Of a stretch of DNA of 64,000 nucleotides, positions 7,782 through 15,986 are shown in pieces. The DNA comes from Flavobacterium tyrosinilyticum (GTDB taxonomy: Bacteria > Bacteroidota > Bacteroidia > Flavobacteriales > Flavobacteriaceae), in NCBI RefSeq assembly GCF_023656565.1, contig NZ_JAMOKG010000002.1, forward strand, positions 1,432,030 to 1,496,029, read 5' to 3'. The notes under the pieces were generated by a model. That model ran no database searches and was not told the DNA's origin. It worked only from the letters and a program-made list of their open reading frames with translations. The position numbers and the translations under genes were made by a program. Each line of letters begins with the position of its first letter. Position 1 is the stretch's first letter.

Positions 7782-8732
7782 ATGCAAAACATTCCTAGTG
7801 TAGACTTACGTGATTTCCTTTCGGACGACCCGAAACGTAAACAAAAATTTGTAAATGAAATCGGCAGTGCATTTGAAAACATTGGCTTCGTTGCCTTAAA
7901 AGGTCATTTCCTTGATGATCAGTTGGTAAACGAACTTTATGGTGAAATTAGAAATTTTTTCGCCTTGCCAATAGAGACTAAGCATAAATATGAAATTCCT
8001 GGAATCGGCGGACAAAGAGGTTATGTTTCTTTTGGAAAAGAACATGCTAAAGGACGCAAAGAAGGAGATTTAAAAGAGTTTTGGCATTTTGGTCAATACG
8101 TTGACAAAGATTCAAGATGGGCTTCAGAATACCCAGACAATGTGGAGGTTACCGAATTACCACGTTTTAATGTAGTGGGTAAAGAAGCGTACCAGAAACT
8201 AGAAAAAACTGGGGTTTATGTTTTAAGAGCTTTGGCTTTACATTTAGGTTTAGATGAGTTTTATTTTGACAATTATGCAAAAGAAGGAAACTCAATCTTA
8301 AGACCAATCCATTACCCACCTATTACTTCTGAGCCAGAAAACGCAATTCGTGCTGCTGCTCACGGTGATATCAACTTGATTACCTTATTAATGGGAGCTC
8401 AAGGTAAAGGATTACAAGTTCAGAACCACAATGGCGATTGGATCGATGCTATTGCTCAAGATGACGAATTAGTGATCAATGTTGGTGATATGCTTTCTAG
8501 ACACACCAACAACAAATTAAAATCCACAATTCATCAAGTTGTAAATCCGCCAAGAGAATTGTGGGGAACTTCACGTTATTCAATTCCATTTTTCATGCAT
8601 CCAGTAAGCGATATGCGTTTGGATTGTCTTGAAAATTGTATTGATGCAGAAAATCCGAAGAAATATGAAGATATTACTGCTGGAGAGTTCTTATACGAAC
8701 GTTTAGTAGAATTAGGTTTAATTAAAAAATAA
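7782..8732 (+). CDS. isopenicillin-N-synthase-like Fe(II)/2-oxoglutarate dioxygenase
   Basis: A 316-residue cytosolic oxygenase. The N-terminal DIOX_N-type region covers about 5-120. The double-stranded beta-helix core carries the iron triad His194, Asp196 (AAHGDINLITLL) and His251 (STIHQVV), plus the RYS motif (Arg265, Ser267) that binds 2-oxoglutarate in this family. The substrate is not predictable. It stands alone with its own promoter and a 5' hairpin, and is followed by a repeat-containing gap before the SUI1 gene. No secondary-metabolite genes are nearby, so a housekeeping or stress role is as likely as biosynthesis. Confidence 0.9.
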   Translation: MQNIPSVDLRDFLSDDPKRKQKFVNEIGSAFENIGFVALKGHFLDDQLVNELYGEIRNFFALPIETKHKYEIPGIGGQRGYVSFGKEHAKGRKEGDLKEFWHFGQYVDKDSRWASEYPDNVEVTELPRFNVVGKEAYQKLEKTGVYVLRALALHLGLDEFYFDNYAKEGNSILRPIHYPPITSEPENAIRAAAHGDINLITLLMGAQGKGLQVQNHNGDWIDAIAQDDELVINVGDMLSRHTNNKLKSTIHQVVNPPRELWGTSRYSIPFFMHPVSDMRLDCLENCIDAENPKKYEDITAGEFLYERLVELGLIKK

Positions 8733-8740
8733 ACTTACAT

Positions 8741-8805
8741 AAATTTTAAATTAAAAATTCCAAATTCCAAGTTTTTCTTGGGGTTTGGAATTTAATTTTT
8801 AAATA
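8741..8805. repeat. imperfect inverted repeat (AAATTCCAAATTCCAA family)
   Basis: AAATTAAAAATTCCAAATTC on the left faces TTTGGAATTTAATTTTTAA on the right across a short TTCTTGGGG centre. Similar words occur at 538-565 and 32896-32930. It may be a terminator for the dioxygenase gene, although no long T-run follows. Confidence 0.6.
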
Positions 8806-8842
8806 TCTTTATGCTTGAAATTTATTTTTAGAATAAAAAAAT

Positions 8843-9175
8843 ATGGACTTTAAAGATCAATTAAAAAACTTATTTCCAGATCACGTAGAATCGAATGAAC
8901 CTGAGCAAGTTGAAGAACAAGAACACGTTCTTTATGTTCAGAAAGAACCAATGATTTGTAAATTTGAAAAAAGAAAGGGAAAACCAACTACTATAATTGA
9001 AGGTTATGAAGGCTCTGATGAAGATTTTAAAATCTTAGCCAAAGAAATTAAAACCAAACTGAGCGTTGGAGGAACTTTTAAAGACGATTCGATTATAATT
9101 CAAGGCGATTATAGAGATAAAATTATGGCAATCCTAAAAGAAAAAGGATTCAAAACCAAACGTGTAGGAGGATAA
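8843..9175 (+). CDS. SUI1/eIF1-family (YciH-like) translation factor
   Basis: 110 residues. A variable acidic N-terminus (ESNEPEQVEEQEH) precedes the SUI1 fold at about 40-108 (KRKGKPTTIIEGYEGSDEDF, LSVGGTFKDDSIIIQGDYRDKIMAILKEKGFKTKRVGG). The family includes eukaryotic eIF1 and bacterial YciH, which bind the small ribosomal subunit and affect start-codon fidelity or translation under stress. It is monocistronic. Confidence 0.88.
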   Translation: MDFKDQLKNLFPDHVESNEPEQVEEQEHVLYVQKEPMICKFEKRKGKPTTIIEGYEGSDEDFKILAKEIKTKLSVGGTFKDDSIIIQGDYRDKIMAILKEKGFKTKRVGG

Positions 9176-9180
9176 TTAAT

Positions 9181-9250
9181 TGTTTAAAAGTTTCAAGTTT
9201 AAGGTTTCAGGTTACTATAAATAACTTGAAACGTGAAACATGAAACAAAA
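9181..9250. repeat. GTTTCA/TGAAAC repeat words
   Basis: Words AAGTTTCAAGTTTAAGGTTTCAG and the facing ACTTGAAACGTGAAACATG (to about 9243) form a loose inverted repeat related to the outer arms at 2201-2229. It is followed by CTTAGAAACTTAGAAACT just before the nucleoside phosphorylase start. Confidence 0.6.
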
Positions 9251-9284
9251 AACAAAATCTTAGAAACTTAGAAACTAAAAAAAC

Positions 9285-10154
9285 ATGATTCAATCATCAG
9301 AATTAATACTAAATCCTGACGGAAGCGTTTACCACTTAAACCTTCGTCCTGAACATATAGCACACGACATTATTTTTGTTGGTGACCAAAATAGAGTAGA
9401 AAAAATTACTCAATTTTTCGATTCAATCGAACATTCTGCTCAAAAAAGAGAATTTAAAACCCAAACCGGTATTTACAAAGGCAAAAGAATTTCGGTGGTT
9501 TCTACAGGAATTGGCCCTGATAATATTGATATTGTACTAAACGAATTGGATGCTTTAGTAAATATTGATTTAAAAACGCGTCAGCCAAAAGAGAAATTGA
9601 CTTCTTTAAATATTATCAGAATTGGAACTTCGGGTTCTTTGCAGGAAGATATTCCAGTTGATAGCTTTGTGATGTCCAAATTCGGATTGGGATTAGACAA
9701 TATGCTTCGCTCCTACTTAATTGACGGCGTTTCGATTACAGAAATTGAAGATGAATTTGTAGCACATACAAACTGGGATCCCAAAAAAGGAAAGCCTTAC
9801 GTAACGCAGTGTTCTGAAAAGTTAGAAAAACTAATAGAATCAGATAAAATTTTTAAAGGAATTACGGCAACTGCTGGAGGATTTTATGGCCCGCAAGGAA
9901 GAGTTTTACGTTTGAATATTCAAGATGAAGAATTGAATAACAAAATGGATAATTTTAGTTTTAATGGAACTAAAATCACTAATTTAGAAATGGAAACAGC
10001 GGCAATCTACGGGCTTTCAGCTCTGTTAGGTCATAATGCTTTATCGCTGAATGCTATTATTGCAAATCGTGCTAGCGGAACTTTTAGTGAAGATCCGTAT
10101 AAAGCAGTAGATGAGCTTATTGCATATACATTAAATAAATTAGCAGGAAACTAA
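9285..10154 (+). CDS. nucleoside phosphorylase (uridine phosphorylase-like)
   Basis: A 289-residue PNP/UDP-type phosphorylase that splits a nucleoside with phosphate into base and ribose-1-phosphate for salvage. Family motifs: HDIIFVGDQNRVEKI near the N-terminus, STGIGPDNIDIVLNELDAL (phosphate site), RIGTSGSLQEDIPVDSFV, and the ribose-binding NLEMETAAIYGLSALLGH, then ANRASGTF. It heads a compact operon with DinB, VOC and DUF4265 genes (gaps of 14 and 5 nt, then a 1-nt overlap). Base preference is inferred, not proven. Confidence 0.87.
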   Translation: MIQSSELILNPDGSVYHLNLRPEHIAHDIIFVGDQNRVEKITQFFDSIEHSAQKREFKTQTGIYKGKRISVVSTGIGPDNIDIVLNELDALVNIDLKTRQPKEKLTSLNIIRIGTSGSLQEDIPVDSFVMSKFGLGLDNMLRSYLIDGVSITEIEDEFVAHTNWDPKKGKPYVTQCSEKLEKLIESDKIFKGITATAGGFYGPQGRVLRLNIQDEELNNKMDNFSFNGTKITNLEMETAAIYGLSALLGHNALSLNAIIANRASGTFSEDPYKAVDELIAYTLNKLAGN

Positions 10155-10168
10155 TTAATTAGAATTTG

Positions 10169-10609
10169 ATGGAAAGTGTTCTTCTGAAATTTGAGCAGTT
10201 ATTGAATGAGAATGTAAATTATATTCCAACAATACAGAATGAAATTTTAGACGCAAAAAAACCTGGTAAATGGTCTAAGAAAGAGATTTTAGGCCATTTG
10301 ATAGATTCTGCAATTCATAATCTGGTTCGTTTTACAGAGATTAATTATTCGGAAAAACCATATCGTCACAGGCCGTATAATCAGATCGATTTAGTAAATT
10401 TAAATCAGTATCAGAAAACAGATATTAAAGAGCTAACTCAGTTGTGGTTTTCAATAAACAAACAGATTGTTAGAATCATGAAATCTGTCGATGAAAATGC
10501 TTTAGATTATAAAATCATTTTAAGCGATGAATCTGTAATTGATTTAAGGTTTTTGATGACCGATTATGTAGAGCATTTAGAACATCATATTAATCAAATA
10601 AAATCATAG
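10169..10609 (+). CDS. DinB/YfiT-like metalloenzyme superfamily protein
   Basis: 146 residues starting at the ATG at 10169; the preceding in-frame TTG at 10166 is an unlikely start. It is an all-helical DinB-like protein with PGKWSKKEILGHLIDSAIHNL, RHRPYNQIDLVNLNQYQ and VEHLEHHINQI. The histidines at HLIDSAIH and EHLEHH are in the positions that bind a divalent metal in the family. Some relatives are thiol transferases; the role here is unknown. It sits 14 nt behind the nucleoside phosphorylase. Confidence 0.8.
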   Translation: MESVLLKFEQLLNENVNYIPTIQNEILDAKKPGKWSKKEILGHLIDSAIHNLVRFTEINYSEKPYRHRPYNQIDLVNLNQYQKTDIKELTQLWFSINKQIVRIMKSVDENALDYKIILSDESVIDLRFLMTDYVEHLEHHINQIKS

Positions 10610-10614
10610 AATTT

Positions 10615-11007
10615 ATGTTTTTACGAGTGGCACGACATACAAATGATTTGGAGAAAATAGAGAATTTTTATGTTGATATACTCGGGTTTGAACGATTGGG
10701 CGGATTTGAAAATCATAATAATTATGATGGCGTCTTTATTGGGAAACCGGGTTTAGACTGGCATTTTGAGTTTACTCAATCTAAAGTCGCAGCCAAACAT
10801 ACTTTTGATGAAGATGACGCAATGGTATTATATCCTAAAACTATTGCAGATTATGATAAATTAGTAAATAAATTAACGCAACAGAATATTGCAGTTATAC
10901 CTTCGCTGAATCCGTTTTGGAATGAAAACGGAAAAATGATTCAGGATCCAGATGGTTATAGAATTGTAATATCACCTTTAAAAGCTGTAATTAGCGAAAT
11001 TGAATAA
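10615..11007 (+). CDS. VOC family (glyoxalase-fold) protein
   Basis: 130 residues with paired beta-alpha-beta-beta-beta modules: LRVARHTNDLEKIENFYVDILGFERLGGF, the central WHFEFTQSK, and the C-terminal NPFWNENGKMIQDPDGYRIVIS. Family members include glyoxalase I, dioxygenases and resistance proteins. Candidate metal residues are His8 and His55, with a possible acidic ligand at the C-terminus. The stop codon overlaps the next gene's ATG by 1 nt, indicating coupling. Confidence 0.82.
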   Translation: MFLRVARHTNDLEKIENFYVDILGFERLGGFENHNNYDGVFIGKPGLDWHFEFTQSKVAAKHTFDEDDAMVLYPKTIADYDKLVNKLTQQNIAVIPSLNPFWNENGKMIQDPDGYRIVISPLKAVISEIE

Positions 11008-11483
11008 TGGAACAGGAAACTCATAAAAAAATATTATTTAAATATTATAGTGATTATCTAGATGAAGTAGTGTCTGAAACCATGTGGGCAGAAATTGTAG
11101 ATCTAGAAAAAGGGCTTTTTAGATTGGATAATATTCCGTTCTTCGGACCTTTAATTGCTACTGATGACATTTTTTATGCAGAATATGACGAAACAGAAGA
11201 ACGTTTTATGCATAGAAAAACGATTCAGAATTCTGGAAACTCGATTGTTCAGGTTGCGGTTTTAGAAAAAGGTTTTGACAAAGAAATCATTCGGGAGAAA
11301 TTAAAAGCGCTAAATTGTTTGTCTGAAGGATTAAATGAAACTTTTTTTGCGACAGAAATAACCAAAGATATTGATTATTCTTTGGTAAGAAGCCTTTTGA
11401 ACGAATACGAATCGCAAGACATTATCGAATATGCAGAGCCTTGTCTTTCAGAAAAACACCGAGCAGATTTATTAAAAAATTAA
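11007..11483 (+). CDS. DUF4265-like protein
   Basis: 158 residues, cytoplasmic, acidic. The N-terminal half (ETMWAEIVDLEKGLFRLDNIPFFGPLIATDDIFYAEYDE) matches my memory of DUF4265, a family of unknown function often seen as immunity-like or orphan genes. The C-terminal half (EIIREKLKALNCLSEGLNETFFA) looks like a ferredoxin-like or ACT-like fold. It is the last gene of the operon starting at 9285. Confidence 0.68.
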   Translation: MEQETHKKILFKYYSDYLDEVVSETMWAEIVDLEKGLFRLDNIPFFGPLIATDDIFYAEYDETEERFMHRKTIQNSGNSIVQVAVLEKGFDKEIIREKLKALNCLSEGLNETFFATEITKDIDYSLVRSLLNEYESQDIIEYAEPCLSEKHRADLLKN

Positions 11484-11486
11484 AAA

Positions 11487-11579
11487 TTTGAATACATAAA
11501 AACATTGCTTTTTATTATATCCTTTTAATTTTGTAGGAAAAGTAAACACTATAAAGTAGCTGTGTTTTTATGTCTCAAA
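11487..11579. repeat. inverted repeat (ACATAAAAACA family)
   Basis: TTTGAATACATAAAAACA (11487-11504) faces TGTTTTTATGTCTCAAA (11563-11579), imperfectly complementary. It resembles the CACATAGAAACATAG repeat at 5461-5600 and may end transcription of the upstream operon. Confidence 0.6.
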
Positions 11580-11656
11580 ACAATTTTGACGAATAAAATA
11601 CTAACCATAAGATTACGCATACGCATACCAAGCAACTTAACTTAAACTTAAAACAA

Positions 11657-12508
11657 ATGAAAACTGTCAAAATTGCGGGTGTTCCGGAACACTTCAATTT
11701 GCCGTGGCATCTATGTATCGAAAACGGCGAATTTGAAGAAGAGAACATCGATTTACAATGGACAAATGTACCCGAGGGAACCGGGAAAATGTGTCAAATG
11801 CTTCGAGACGGAGAAACAGATCTTGCTGTTATTTTAACCGAAGGAATTCTAAAAGATATTGCAGCTGGAAATCCGAGCAAAATTGTTCAGGTTTACGTAC
11901 AATCTCCTTTAATTTGGGGAATTCACGTTGATGCAAAATCTGATTTTCAGACGTTGAAAGATCTTAAAAACAAAAAAGCAGCTATTTCCAGATTAGGATC
12001 GGGATCACAATTAATGGCTTATGTAAATGCAAATGAGCAAGGCTGGGAAATGGATGATCTCGAATTTGAAATTGTAAATACAATAGATGGTGCTGTCGAC
12101 GCTTTGACCAATAAAAAAGCCGATTATTTTATGTGGGAACGTTTTATGACTAAACCGCTTGTAGATAAAGGCGTTTTTAGAAGAATTGATGACTGCCCTA
12201 CTCCTTGGCCTTCATTTATTATTGTTGGACGCGATGAGTTCTTAAAAAAGAATGCCAAAACGGTAGAGACAATTCTTAAAATAATCAACAAAACAACGGT
12301 TGATTTTAAAGAAATCCCAGAAATTGACAAAAAATTATCTGAACTGTTTAATCAAAAAGCAGAAGATATTAAAGAATGGTTGAAACTGACTCAGTGGTCA
12401 CAGAAAAATTTGACAGAAAAATCTTTTAATAAAATTCAAAATCAATTATTTGATCTGGGAATTATTGATAAAAAAAGTATTTTTGTAGAAACAGTAAAAG
12501 CTTTGTAA
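11657..12508 (+). CDS. orphan periplasmic-binding-fold protein without signal peptide
   Basis: 283 residues of the type 2 periplasmic-binding fold (NMT1/SsuA/ThiY-like): VKIAGVPEHFNLPWHLCIENGEFEEENIDLQW, a GTGKMCQMLRDGETDLAVIL hinge strand, and AAISRLGSGSQLMAYVNANEQGW. It starts directly with the first strand. There is no signal peptide or lipobox, and no permease or ATPase gene is adjacent, so it may act in the cytoplasm as a binding protein or enzyme rather than in uptake. The transglutaminase gene follows 19 nt later and is probably co-transcribed. Confidence 0.78.
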   Translation: MKTVKIAGVPEHFNLPWHLCIENGEFEEENIDLQWTNVPEGTGKMCQMLRDGETDLAVILTEGILKDIAAGNPSKIVQVYVQSPLIWGIHVDAKSDFQTLKDLKNKKAAISRLGSGSQLMAYVNANEQGWEMDDLEFEIVNTIDGAVDALTNKKADYFMWERFMTKPLVDKGVFRRIDDCPTPWPSFIIVGRDEFLKKNAKTVETILKIINKTTVDFKEIPEIDKKLSELFNQKAEDIKEWLKLTQWSQKNLTEKSFNKIQNQLFDLGIIDKKSIFVETVKAL

Positions 12509-12527
12509 ATACTGCTTTTTGATTCGT

Positions 12528-13460
12528 ATGATGAAATTCCCTAAAATTGACTTACCGCATTTAAAATCCAAACTACAGGTGAAATCGCCGTGGGATAGGA
12601 TTATTATTTCGCTGTTGAGTCTTTTGATCACCATACCGATTTTCATCATACTGCATCAAAATTTGATCGATTTAGAATGGGCATTCAATCTAGATCGTAT
12701 ATTTATCTTTATTTTTGTTTTTGCAACTGTGTTTTTTCTTCTGATGTATCTCAGAACAATTATTATTCTGTGTGTTGCAGTTTATTTGTTGATTCTATTT
12801 TACGGATCAGTAATTGGAAATTATGGTTTTAACGAAATCTCAGAAGATTACAATTCTATGATTTACACCATGTCAGACAATCCATATCCGCAGGATATTA
12901 TTGTGGCAAAACTGCTTCCATTTCCTAATAAATCAAAGATTTTAAATGCTATTGAATATCAAAACCCGAAAGTGCGAAACTTTGCTATTATGGCAACTTC
13001 AAAGCATTTTAAAGGCATTAGAGGCTATTCAGATTATCGTACCATAATTCAGTGTTTTGCTGTTTTTAAAGAAATAAACGGCAGATGGAATTATGTAAAC
13101 GATCCCAAAGACGGTGATTATATCGCAACCGCCAGCGAATCACTTGAGTATTTCTCAGGCGATTGCGATGATCACTCTATTTTGATGGCGGCTGCTGTGC
13201 GTTCTATTGGCGGAACTCCTCGCCTTATTCATACCAAAGGACACATTTATCCTGAAATTTTAATTGGTTCGATGATCGATCTGGAAAAAGTCAATTATCT
13301 CATCAAAAATGTTCTTTTTGTGAAAGAAAGCTACGGCAAAAAACTACACTACCATATAGACGAGCGCGGACAAGTCTGGATGAATCTGGATTATACCGCA
13401 ACTTATCCTGGAGGTCCGTTTATGTATGAAGAAATTTTAGGAGCTTTGACTCTTAATTGA
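12528..13460 (+). CDS. membrane-anchored transglutaminase-like protein
   Basis: About 310 residues from the ATG at 12528 (an upstream TTG at 12519 is less likely). Two or three membrane helices lie in the first 105 residues (IIISLLSLLITIPIFIIL, IFIFIFVFATVFFLLMYL, IIILCVAVYLLILFYGSVIG). The C-terminal transglutaminase/protease domain carries the triad context: Cys in SGDCDDHSILMAAAVRSIGG, His in HTKGHIYPEIL and Asp in WMNLDYTA. It is probably a cysteine peptidase or crosslinking enzyme acting at the membrane. The target is unknown. Confidence 0.8.
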   Translation: MMKFPKIDLPHLKSKLQVKSPWDRIIISLLSLLITIPIFIILHQNLIDLEWAFNLDRIFIFIFVFATVFFLLMYLRTIIILCVAVYLLILFYGSVIGNYGFNEISEDYNSMIYTMSDNPYPQDIIVAKLLPFPNKSKILNAIEYQNPKVRNFAIMATSKHFKGIRGYSDYRTIIQCFAVFKEINGRWNYVNDPKDGDYIATASESLEYFSGDCDDHSILMAAAVRSIGGTPRLIHTKGHIYPEILIGSMIDLEKVNYLIKNVLFVKESYGKKLHYHIDERGQVWMNLDYTATYPGGPFMYEEILGALTLN

Positions 13461-13675
13461 TGGTCTCTAGAAGTCAGTTTGTCCAATTAAGACGATTTTA
13501 ATAGTTAATTTGTAAAAGACTGGTTATCAGTAAAAGTCCCGAAAACAGAGACTTTCTGTATTAAAAGGAATTCATTTTTAGAAGTAAAAAAAATCTTTAT
13601 AAATATTTGATTACGAATATTTTAATGTTATTTTTTTTTGTAACTTTTTCCTGTTTAACTTTTAATCACAAAATC

Positions 13676-14047
13676 ATGAAAAACTCAAAATTATTTACCC
13701 TCGTAATTGCCATTGCTGTCGTTGTATTAATTGTTTCATGTCATCGTAAAAGAGACAAGCTTGTGAATTCATGGAAAGTTAGTGCCGTAGAACCAAAAGA
13801 AACCGTTTCTGATTCTACAAAAAATGCAATTTTAACCAATGGGATGCTTACTTTTACTGAAGATGGGCATGTTACTGGATATTTGCTTCGTGAAATCACA
13901 GACGGAACTTACGCGCTAAGCCAAAAAGGTAAAAAACTTGTTATTAAAGACGAAGTTGGAACACCATATGTTTGTGAAAGCACGATCACAGATGATAAAT
14001 TAATTTTAGATACCAAAGAAGCCAAACTAACATTTGATAAAATTTAG
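13676..14047 (+). CDS. small lipocalin-like lipoprotein
   Basis: 123 residues from the ATG at 13676; the frame extends upstream to 13607, but that extension is low complexity and non-conserved-looking. MKNSKLFTLVIAIAVVVLIVSC is a lipoprotein signal with Cys22. The mature part (NSWKVSAVEPKETV, NGMLTFTEDGHVTGYLLREI, GTYALSQKGKKLVIKDE) is a series of beta strands as in the small lipocalin-like lipoproteins of Bacteroidota. Function unknown. A strong terminator follows. Confidence 0.78.
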   Translation: MKNSKLFTLVIAIAVVVLIVSCHRKRDKLVNSWKVSAVEPKETVSDSTKNAILTNGMLTFTEDGHVTGYLLREITDGTYALSQKGKKLVIKDEVGTPYVCESTITDDKLILDTKEAKLTFDKI

Positions 14048-14074
14048 AATACAAATTACATTGTAATTTGATAC

Positions 14075-14112
14075 AAAAAACCATTCGCTACAATTGTAAA
14101 GAATGGTTTTTT
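14075..14112 (+). terminator. intrinsic terminator after the lipoprotein gene
   Basis: AAAAAACCATTC (14075-14086) pairs perfectly with GAATGGTTTTTT (14101-14112), followed by T-rich sequence. The right arm overlaps the -33 region of the next promoter. Confidence 0.8.
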
Positions 14113-14141
14113 GATTTTTAAAACTAAAATAAATATCTTTG
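14110..14141 (+). promoter_or_regulatory. promoter of the ABC-F gene
   Basis: TTTG (14110-14113), a 20-nt spacer, then TATCTTTG (14134-14141) is a near-ideal Bacteroidota promoter. The transcription start would be near 14147, leaving a leader of about 105 nt before the ATG at 14254. The leader holds a short stem (ATCAC..GTGAT near 14205-14220) and an ATG-TGA minimal start-stop near 14166. Confidence 0.65.
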
Positions 14142-14253
14142 CACTACTTAAATAAGCATTGCTATATGTGAAAAATAATTTCTTTCAGGAAAATTGAGTA
14201 AGCGATCACGATTTTGTGATGGCTAGAATATTTATCTATAAAAGAAAGGAATT

Positions 14254-15840
14254 ATGCTTATTCTTCAAAATATCTCTTATCAGCATGAGAATAAAGACAT
14301 GCTGTTTCAAAACATTGGCTTTACGCTAAATAATCACGACAAAACCGCTTTGGTCGGAAATAATGGTGTCGGAAAATCAACCTTATTAAAAATTATTGCT
14401 GGCGAATTGCAACCCTTTTCAGGGCAAATCATTCAGGATTCTAAACCTTATTTTGTTCCGCAATTATTCGGTCAGTTTAATGACTTGACGATTGCTGAAG
14501 CTTTGCAAATAAAGGAAAAAATAGCCTCACTTAAAGAAATACTTGAAGGTGTAGTAACCGAAGAAAATCTTCAATTATTGGATGATGATTGGACAATTGA
14601 AGAACGCTGTAATGAAGCTCTCTCCTATTGGCAATTGCATAATCTGGATTTAAACCAGAAAATGGAAACTTTAAGTGGCGGACAAAAGACAAAAGTATTT
14701 CTAGCCGGAATCATGATTCATGAACCCGATTTGGTTTTATTGGACGAACCTAGTAATCATTTAGATTTTGCGGGAAGGACATTATTGTACGATTTTATCA
14801 AATCGACCTCAATCACGCTTTTAATTGTCAGCCATGACAGAACTTTGCTTAATATTCTGAATAAGACTTTAGAAATGACAAAAAATGAAATTTCGGTCTA
14901 TGGTGGCGGTTATGACTTTTACAGCGAACAGAAAAAAGTAGAAAATAATGCTTTAGAACAAGACGTTCAGAGCAAAGAAAAGGCATTGAAAAAAGCCAAA
15001 GAAAAAGAACGAGAAAGTATCGAACGCCAAAACAAATTAGATTCGAGAGGAAAAAAGAAACAGGAAAAATCGGGTGTTGCTAGAATTATGATGAATACGC
15101 TCCGAAATAAAGCCGAAAACAGCAGTTCGAAAATCAAGGATGTCCATGCTGAAAAAATAAGTGGTATTTCTGAAGATTTAAGGAACCTGCGTTCGTCGCT
15201 TCCCGCTATAGATCAAATGAAATTTGGTTTTAATAATACTTCTTTTCTTAAGGGAAAAACGCTTTTTAAAGCTTCAGAAATCAATTATAGTTATGATGAG
15301 AAAGATCTTTGGAATGAAAATCTAAGTTTTGAAATTCTGTCTGGTGATCGCTTGGTAATAAAGGGATTAAATGGTTCGGGAAAAACTACTTTAATTAAAA
15401 TTATTCTGGGCGAGTTGAATCCAACAAAAGGACAAATTACTTCTTTAGCCAAAAAAGCAATTTACATCGATCAGGATTATTCTTTATTAAATCAAAACTT
15501 GAAAATTTATGAGCAAGCTCAGATTTTTAACGATTCTGGTTTAGAAGAACATGATATAAAAATGAGATTAAATCGTTTTTTATTTTCGAGAAATGATTGG
15601 GACAAATCTTGTAATGCGCTGAGTGGTGGTGAAAGAATGCGTTTAATGCTGTGTTGTCTAACGATTAGTAACGAAGCGCCAGAAATTATAATTCTAGATG
15701 AGCCAACAAACAATTTGGATATTCAGAATATCGAAATCCTTACAGCGGCGATCAATGAATATCAAGGCACTTTAATTGTGATTTCGCACGATTATTCATT
15801 TTTGGAACAGATTAATGTCGGAAAAAGTATTTCGCTTTAA
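14254..15840 (+). CDS. ABC-F family ribosome-associated ATPase
   Basis: 528 residues with two ATPase domains and no membrane segments. Walker A motifs are GNNGVGKST (35-43) and KGLNGSGKTT (about 370). Signatures are LSGGQKTKVF (about 140) and LSGGERMRL (about 455). Walker B motifs are LLDEPSNHLD and ILDEPTNNLD. The charged inter-domain linker (about 225-300, KEKALKKAKEKERESIERQN) is the part that reaches the peptidyl-transferase centre in ABC-F proteins. The family includes translation factors and antibiotic-protection proteins; the relatively short form with a long leader would suit a resistance-type member. That is inference. Confidence 0.88.
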   Translation: MLILQNISYQHENKDMLFQNIGFTLNNHDKTALVGNNGVGKSTLLKIIAGELQPFSGQIIQDSKPYFVPQLFGQFNDLTIAEALQIKEKIASLKEILEGVVTEENLQLLDDDWTIEERCNEALSYWQLHNLDLNQKMETLSGGQKTKVFLAGIMIHEPDLVLLDEPSNHLDFAGRTLLYDFIKSTSITLLIVSHDRTLLNILNKTLEMTKNEISVYGGGYDFYSEQKKVENNALEQDVQSKEKALKKAKEKERESIERQNKLDSRGKKKQEKSGVARIMMNTLRNKAENSSSKIKDVHAEKISGISEDLRNLRSSLPAIDQMKFGFNNTSFLKGKTLFKASEINYSYDEKDLWNENLSFEILSGDRLVIKGLNGSGKTTLIKIILGELNPTKGQITSLAKKAIYIDQDYSLLNQNLKIYEQAQIFNDSGLEEHDIKMRLNRFLFSRNDWDKSCNALSGGERMRLMLCCLTISNEAPEIIILDEPTNNLDIQNIEILTAAINEYQGTLIVISHDYSFLEQINVGKSISL

Positions 15841-15853
15841 AATGAAAATAATT

Positions 15854-15885
15854 AGCGCTAAGAATTCTCTTGGCGCTTTTCTTTT
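15854..15885 (+). terminator. terminator after the ABC-F gene
   Basis: AGCGCTAAGA, loop ATTC, TCTTGGCGCT (15854-15877) makes a stem with two G-T pairs, followed by TTTCTTTT. Confidence 0.7.
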
Positions 15886-15986
15886 AGTATTAATTTGATA
15901 TTCAAAATATTAAATTAAAATTTCCGTAAATTGCAGTAAAAACTGATGAAATTCAAATTGAACGTTTAATTAAAATTAAAAATTTT

